DNA of 64,000 bases from Pinus tabuliformis (taxonomy: Eukaryota; Streptophyta; Pinopsida; Pinales; Pinaceae), in assembly GCA_031772625.1 (NCBI GenBank), contig CM062819.1, positions 822,035,503 through 822,099,502 of the forward strand, read 5' to 3'. Made by a program: the position numbers and the translations under genes. Below are positions 59,449 through 64,000 of this stretch, in pieces (within the stretch, counting starts at the first letter, position 1; each line of letters begins with the position of its first letter). The notes under the pieces were generated by a model. It did no database searches. It saw nothing but the letters and a program-made list of their open reading frames with translations, and had not been told where the DNA came from.

Positions 59449-59570
59449 AGAGTCGAGAAAAAGCTAAAGATGACTCTAGTCGCCTTCGATTTTTAATGAG
59501 CCTGAAGTGACAAGTGCTCAGATGGACCTTTTCTTTTAAGGAGTCTGAAAAGGAACGAAAGTGACTACTC
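59449..59570. repeat. Stem-loop motifs upstream of gag in the second Tat element
   Basis: AGAGTC/GACTCT (59449/59472), TGAGC/GCTCA (59497/59516) and GAGT/ACTC (59541/59567), each after a TTTTAA run, have the same layout as the 3' array. They lie just 5' of the gag start on the - strand. Confidence 0.7.
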
Positions 59571-59574
59571 TAGA

Positions 59575-61091
59575 AATCTAGGCAGAGGGATTACCAAACC
59601 AATCGCAAAACTGCAGAGTACTTTTTACAGTACAGCAGTCAATCTTCTCGAATGCTGTGTTCAGTGCATTGCGATCGATAGGGCAGCAGGCATGGCTTCC
59701 TAAGGATAAAGGATATCAGCCTATTGTGGTCTCCCAATATATACTTGATGGTACGTGGGAGCACAAGTCCTTACTGGCACTTGTCGTATCAAACAGGAGG
59801 AATCACCCAACCTACAATGAAAACGATAGTTACCAAGCTTTACGACACCAGAATACGTCTCTAGCCTAGACTTCTAAATGTTGTGCATTAGGTTCCAAAG
59901 CATTTTTATGTTCATTGAGGTTTATTTTACAGTTGATCTTTCTTAAGAAGTTTGCCTTTAAGGTTCACCGCGTGATGTAGATATACAATTCCTAAACATG
60001 CAATCTAAGATGATAAACAGTTGTTTACTTTCTTTTAGCAATGAAAATCCTAGCTACTAAGGAAAGAGAAATAAAATTCTTTCAACATAGAGCAAAGAGC
60101 ACACACTAGATGCACTTTCCCTAAATCAATTACCGCATGCAATCTAAATGCAAATGCACATGCATGTATTTTTTTTTTAGTTTCCTTAATGTGAGAATGA
60201 CAAAAAAGAACACTAAGTACAGATCTAAACTATTTTCTCTCAAAGCAACAATACTAACAATTTTCTCGTTTCGAAACGAAAGGAAGACTAAGATGACACT
60301 TTATAATTTCGAATTTAAAATTGCTTTCGACACTTGAAATACTAATATTTTCAAAATCAAGTACAATGGAAAAAGTGTAATCGACTATCTAAAAGAGGAA
60401 GACTTTACGACACTCTTTTTCTTGACTAAAAATGACAGTTGTGACACTTTCAAATCAAAAGATGATAGTTCGATTAAGCTACTATTTGCAAAGGAGAACT
60501 GTAAATGATGAAAAATAAATAAAAACATTCACAATTATTTATCAATGGAGGCTGAATAATGCAAAGGAAGAAGGTTTCAACAGTGATATACTGATCATAG
60601 ACAACAAAACTACTGAATAAAGCTGAAGACAATGAAGAAAAAACCAAAATCTGGAGGCAGAAACAATCTTACTCAATCATCGCACCTGTAACACAGGGAA
60701 ACAGGGATGCATCTCACCTGCAACACACGAGAGGTGCAATGCATCCAGATTGCCAATGAGAGACAGTGTGATGGTCCAGGGACGAGACTGAGCTTGGTTT
60801 TCACTCACAGTTTACAGCTAATTTCAGGGATTTAGACTGAGCTAATGATAGATAGTAAACACAAAGTATAGGGGATGATCTAATGAGGTTATTTGAGCTA
60901 CCACCAGGGCACTTAGGATGTTTGCAAGTCAGATGTTCAGTTCATAAACCAACCCGGAGATTGACTGAAGCAGCGTTGATCTACTTTGCAGTTGCATAGA
61001 AAAAGCAGTTCGAAGGCTAGCTGGCTTAACTTCAAGCTCCGTCTGTAGTTTATAAAGCAAACAACAGTAACAAAACAAACAAACTATTTGC
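59575..61091 (-). other. Leader region of the second Tat element
   Basis: No convincing ORF. At 60705-60746 the family word forms an inverted pair: GGATGCATCTCACCT (60705-60719) faces AGGTGCAATGCATCC (60732-60746), 13 of 15 pairs. ATCATCGCACCTG (about 60677) is another copy. Confidence 0.6.
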
Positions 61092-61109
61092 TCCCCAGCG
61101 GAGTCGCCA
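61092..61109 (-). promoter_or_regulatory. Primer-binding site of the second Tat element
   Basis: TGGCGACTCCGCTGGGGA on the - strand, three bases after the 5' LTR. It differs at one position from the site of the first Tat element. Confidence 0.85.
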
Positions 61110-61112
61110 TTT

Positions 61113-62159
61113 TGTTATCGGGAAAACTAGTGTCCATTCAGAGCTACTAGTCCCACTAAGACGGGTAGCTATCTTAGAAACAAACAAACTAAATTTACTT
61201 GTGTTTTACTTTATGGGAGATAGATGAGAGAGAAGCAGAGAGTACCAACCTCAATCTTTCGCTAGTCTCCTTGCTTGTTTCCTCTCTCCCTTAATAGAGC
61301 TTTCACCACTTCTTTCTCACTTGTCCCGCTTCAAAGAACACTTGTAGAGTCAAAGCAGCAAAATACCATCAAAGCATAGAGATATATAACCATAAACAAT
61401 ATAGCATCAGATGTACATTAACCATACAAATGCATATACAAATACAAGATTCAGAGATATACAAGTATATGGAGGCAAACTCAAATCGATTTATTGATAG
61501 AAGTAGTAGAAGAGAGGATTACAACCAAGCTGTCTGATCCAGCATCATCCTCCCAGCATGAAAGCCCTATTCACCTCATAAAAAAGCAAGATCACCCAAA
61601 AATACAATGTCTCAAAGAGAAACCAACAGCACTTCCTTACAAATTACAAAATTCCAGCCTTTGGATCTCTAGGATGAGGGATCCATATATAAATGTTTGC
61701 AGGAGAGTGAGTCAGCTTTTGGGATTTTGATTAGTGTCATTTCACTAATAGTTCTTGGTTCCACTTGGAGATTTCTTGATCTCTTACTCATCCCTGGGCG
61801 AATTTAGAGAGGCAAGTGTCATATAAGCAGTTTCTAGAAGATTCTTTGAGTTTCCACCTAGAAAACTACTTCTGCCATTTGTCTGTTCTCTCTCATTGCA
61901 CCCTACATAAGGGATTTTTAGTATGCATCGCACCCTTTGTGTGTAGCAGGTGAGATGCATCGCACCCTCAGCATGTAGCAGTCTGTATGGTCCAATTTTG
62001 ACCAGTTCTGAGCAGGTTTTCAAGGAGAACTTCTGGGAAATGATGTAATCAATTGACCTTGATCCTTTAGGGTATGAAACAACACTTTTAGGGGTTTGAG
62101 AGCCCTTGGTTTATTGACATATGTGATTGGGGTTGCAGTTCCAAAATATGTCTATAACA
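61113..62159 (-). repeat. Second Tat element 5' LTR (1047 bp)
   Basis: Partner of 54190-55236; it ends TCTATAACA and is followed by CCAAG. The family word ATGCATCGCACCCT occurs twice (about 61924 and 61956). Confidence 0.97.
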
Positions 62160-62164
62160 CCAAG

Positions 62165-63053
62165 GTTTTCTCTAAAAAGGATGGAATAGACTATGATGAG
62201 ACATTCGATCCTATGCCCAAGTATACTTCTACACAAGTCATGATTTCACCCATAGCACAAATGGGATGGCAGATCCATCAAATGGATGTTTTCCCTTAAT
62301 CGTGAGTTGGAAGAGGACATATACATAGAACAACTAGAGGGTTTTGCAGCACATAACAGTGAGACCCATGTGTGCAGGCTAAAGATATATTTGTATGGGC
62401 TGAAGCAGGCTCCCAGGGTGTGGTATGAGTGCATTGATAAATACTTGTAGGGAATGGGCATCATAAAGAGTAAGGCAGATGGTAAAGTCTACTACTTGGT
62501 GGTTTGGGGTGAGGTTCTAATTTCTTGTTCTATATGTGGACGACTTGTTTCTAACATGTTCATTGGGGCTCATAGAGGAGTGCAAGACGGACCTTACAAA
62601 AGAGTTTGAGATGTCGGATTTAGGGCTTATGCATTAGTTTCTAAGCATGAGGTGTGCTAGATAGATGAGGATATTTTCCTTAGGAAAGGGAAATACTGCT
62701 TCAAGATCCTGAGGAGGTTTAGGATGGAGGATTGCAGAATCATGTCGACACCCATGATCACGAATTGGAGGAAGGTAGACGCATCCAAGGAGAAGGATGT
62801 AGACCCCACCTTATATAGATAGTTGTTTGGATCTATCATGTATTTTCTCAACACCATGCCAGATATATCCTATGTAGTAAAATCTCTCAATCAGTTCATG
62901 GTTGAATCGAATAGAGTGCATTGGACAACGACAAAGCATGTGTTGTGGTATTTGTGTGGCACGATCGAGTATGGGATTAGATATGCTTGAGGTGATGGTA
63001 TTAAGTTGGTGAACTATACTGATGTAGACTAGGATGGTAATAAAATGGACAGG
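62165..63053 (+). pseudogene. Ty1/copia reverse transcriptase and RNase H start, decayed
   Basis: It continues the copia frame interrupted at 54189: VFSKKDGIDYDETFDPMPKY, QMGWQIHQMDV, then LYVDDL with the YVDD box (62533-62544), MTDLGLMH-like wording, SIMYFLNTMPDISYVV, and the RNase H start YTDVD*DGNKMDRK. Stops and small shifts are present. It is cut after DRK by the LTR fragment at 63056. Confidence 0.85.
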
Positions 63054-63055
63054 AA

Positions 63056-63717
63056 AAAAAAACCTTTGAACAATCAAGAAGATAATCAGTCTCCAAGTGG
63101 GAGATTGTTGGTTGTGGAGCCTGATTATCTTCCTGATTGTTTAGAGGTTTTTTGTTTCAACCGCGTTGTATCCCAATTCCTAATGGGGTGGAAACATCGC
63201 CCATTTAATCACTATCAAGGGGGTCCAGGGGGGGTGACGACGACTTTTATGAGCGTGCCCCCCCGCCCCCCCAAAGTGGGGGTTCGAGGGCAATGCCCCA
63301 AAGCCAAAAATAGATTAAAGACTGCCTTGTAAAATATTGTAATTTCGTAGTCAATCTAGGTCATTCATTAGGTGGATAATCTGACGGTAGAAGTTATGTT
63401 AATTTAGGGTTTTTTCCCTAGAAGGTAACCCTCAATTTATGTGAAGGAATTGTATTGTGGCCAAGGATTATTATTCAGAGCGAGAAAGAGAGAGGAGATT
63501 GTGTGAGAGAGAAGAGGAAATTACAGTGGACCTATTGTAGGTTGTATCTCTTCATTTTGCTGGATAATATAAAAAGAAGGACTCACTATTTCTCTATAGA
63601 CATAGCCCAAATTGGGTGAACCACATATATCTGTGTGTCTCTTGTTCTATGCATTTATGTATTTGTGTTTCTATCATTTTTTGTGTAGTTAATTGCTTCG
63701 TTAATTAATTTCTAACA
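63056..63717 (+). mobile_element. Copia-type LTR (63106-63717) with a short inner piece, inserted in the copia RNase H
   Basis: The LTR starts TGTTGG and ends TAACA. An AAGTGGGAGA-type polypurine tract precedes it, and it contains CCAAATTGGGTGAACCACAT, a common copia LTR motif, plus G/C tracts near 63217-63300. Upstream only about 50 bp of inner sequence exists. 63056-63095 is an inverted copy of 63115-63154 (about 36 of 40 pairs). RNase H sequence of the host element resumes at 63718. No target duplication was recognised, and about 33 bp of the host RNase H seems lost. Confidence 0.65.
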
Positions 63718-63830
63718 AGTAGGAGTTGTCTCATGGTAAAATTAGAAGTAGAAGTTCGTGGCACATAATTCTATAGAGGCAGAATACATAACAGTTGTTG
63801 ATTTTTCAGAGTATCTTCCATACAGATAAT
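63718..63830 (+). pseudogene. Ty1/copia RNase H, resumed
   Basis: The frame reads VGVVSW*, then KFVAHNSIEAEYITVVDFSEYLP, the C-terminal part of copia RNase H with its conserved SxEAEY motif. It continues the gene cut at 63053. Confidence 0.8.
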
Positions 63831-64000
63831 TATTTTCAATGATTTATCTTGTTTTCACTTTCTTATTCATAAACCCATCATTAATAAATTACACAATAGA
63901 CATCAACAATATTAAATTTATTACAGTAGGATCATGAACAGACAAATAAATAATGAACATAAGAATTTGCCCTGGGAAAAACCCATCAACATTCTTCTTA
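63831..64000. other. End of window, possibly another LTR on the - strand
   Basis: The - strand reads GATGGGTTTTTCCCAGGGCA near 63970-63990, resembling the R/U5 part of copia LTRs. There is too little sequence to decide. Confidence 0.3.

Larger units (their letters stand above)
54190..62159 (-). mobile_element. Second Tat-type element, non-autonomous (no RT or integrase)
   Basis: Two 1047-bp LTRs (TGTTATCGGG...TCTATAACA, the left ending TAATA) are flanked by the target duplication CCAAG (54185-54189 and 62160-62164). The interior of about 5.9 kb holds a primer-binding site, a shortened gag/protease gene and a long 3' region related to that of the Tat element at 15276, with no RT, RNase H or integrase. 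It would depend on another Tat element for replication. The LTRs differ by about 5% by eye. It is inserted in a copia RT gene between VAK and VFSKKDG. Confidence 0.92.

Overview
The window looks like an intergenic stretch of a large, repeat-rich seed-plant genome. A gymnosperm is possible, but nothing here fixes the species. It consists almost entirely of nested LTR retrotransposons in the typical plant lineages (Ty3/gypsy Athila, Tat and chromovirus; Ty1/copia), plus two DNA-transposon relics. I found no intact host gene, no rRNA and no tRNA gene.

Layout. 1-1861: 3' end of a decayed Ty3/gypsy chromovirus (+ strand) with a 280-bp LTR. 1862-5870: non-coding. 5875-8549: broken pogo/Tigger-type transposase (+). 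8937-12554: a non-autonomous element with 250-bp terminal inverted repeats, split by a 2.45-kb insertion that holds AT-rich tandem repeats and four 194-bp copies of a possible GT47 (exostosin-like) gene fragment. 12555-15270: AT-rich, non-coding. 15276-43293: a Tat-type element on the - strand (target duplication CTTCT). Its 3' LTR is split by a complete 14.0-kb Athila-like element at 15686-29682 (- strand, target duplication CCAGG, two 2127-bp LTRs). 43299-47450: mostly non-coding, with a decayed gypsy gag piece. 47456-64000: Ty1/copia sequence (+) with a duplicated LTR-gag head, a solo LTR inserted in its 5' LTR, a second Tat-type element at 54190-62159 (- strand, target duplication CCAAG) inserted in its reverse transcriptase, and a copia LTR inserted in its RNase H.

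Chronology. LTR-LTR differences counted by eye give about 0.7% for the Athila-like element, about 2.6% for its Tat host and about 5% for the second Tat element. This agrees with the nesting order.

Most unusual structure. (1) Both Tat-type elements carry, next to the 3' LTR, arrays of short stem-loops whose stem sequences differ while base pairing is kept; some matching stems covary between the two elements. (2) Each of the three large elements has its own 7-14-nt word repeated in the LTR and in internal non-coding DNA, often as inverted pairs; in the Athila-like element the word also makes up a protein repeat. (3) The larger Tat element holds an antisense gene with a TATA box, a leader intron and a frame-supported coding intron, encoding a plant-mobile-domain-like protein. 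It converges on an extra RNase H placed downstream of integrase. All of these genes carry inactivating changes in this copy.
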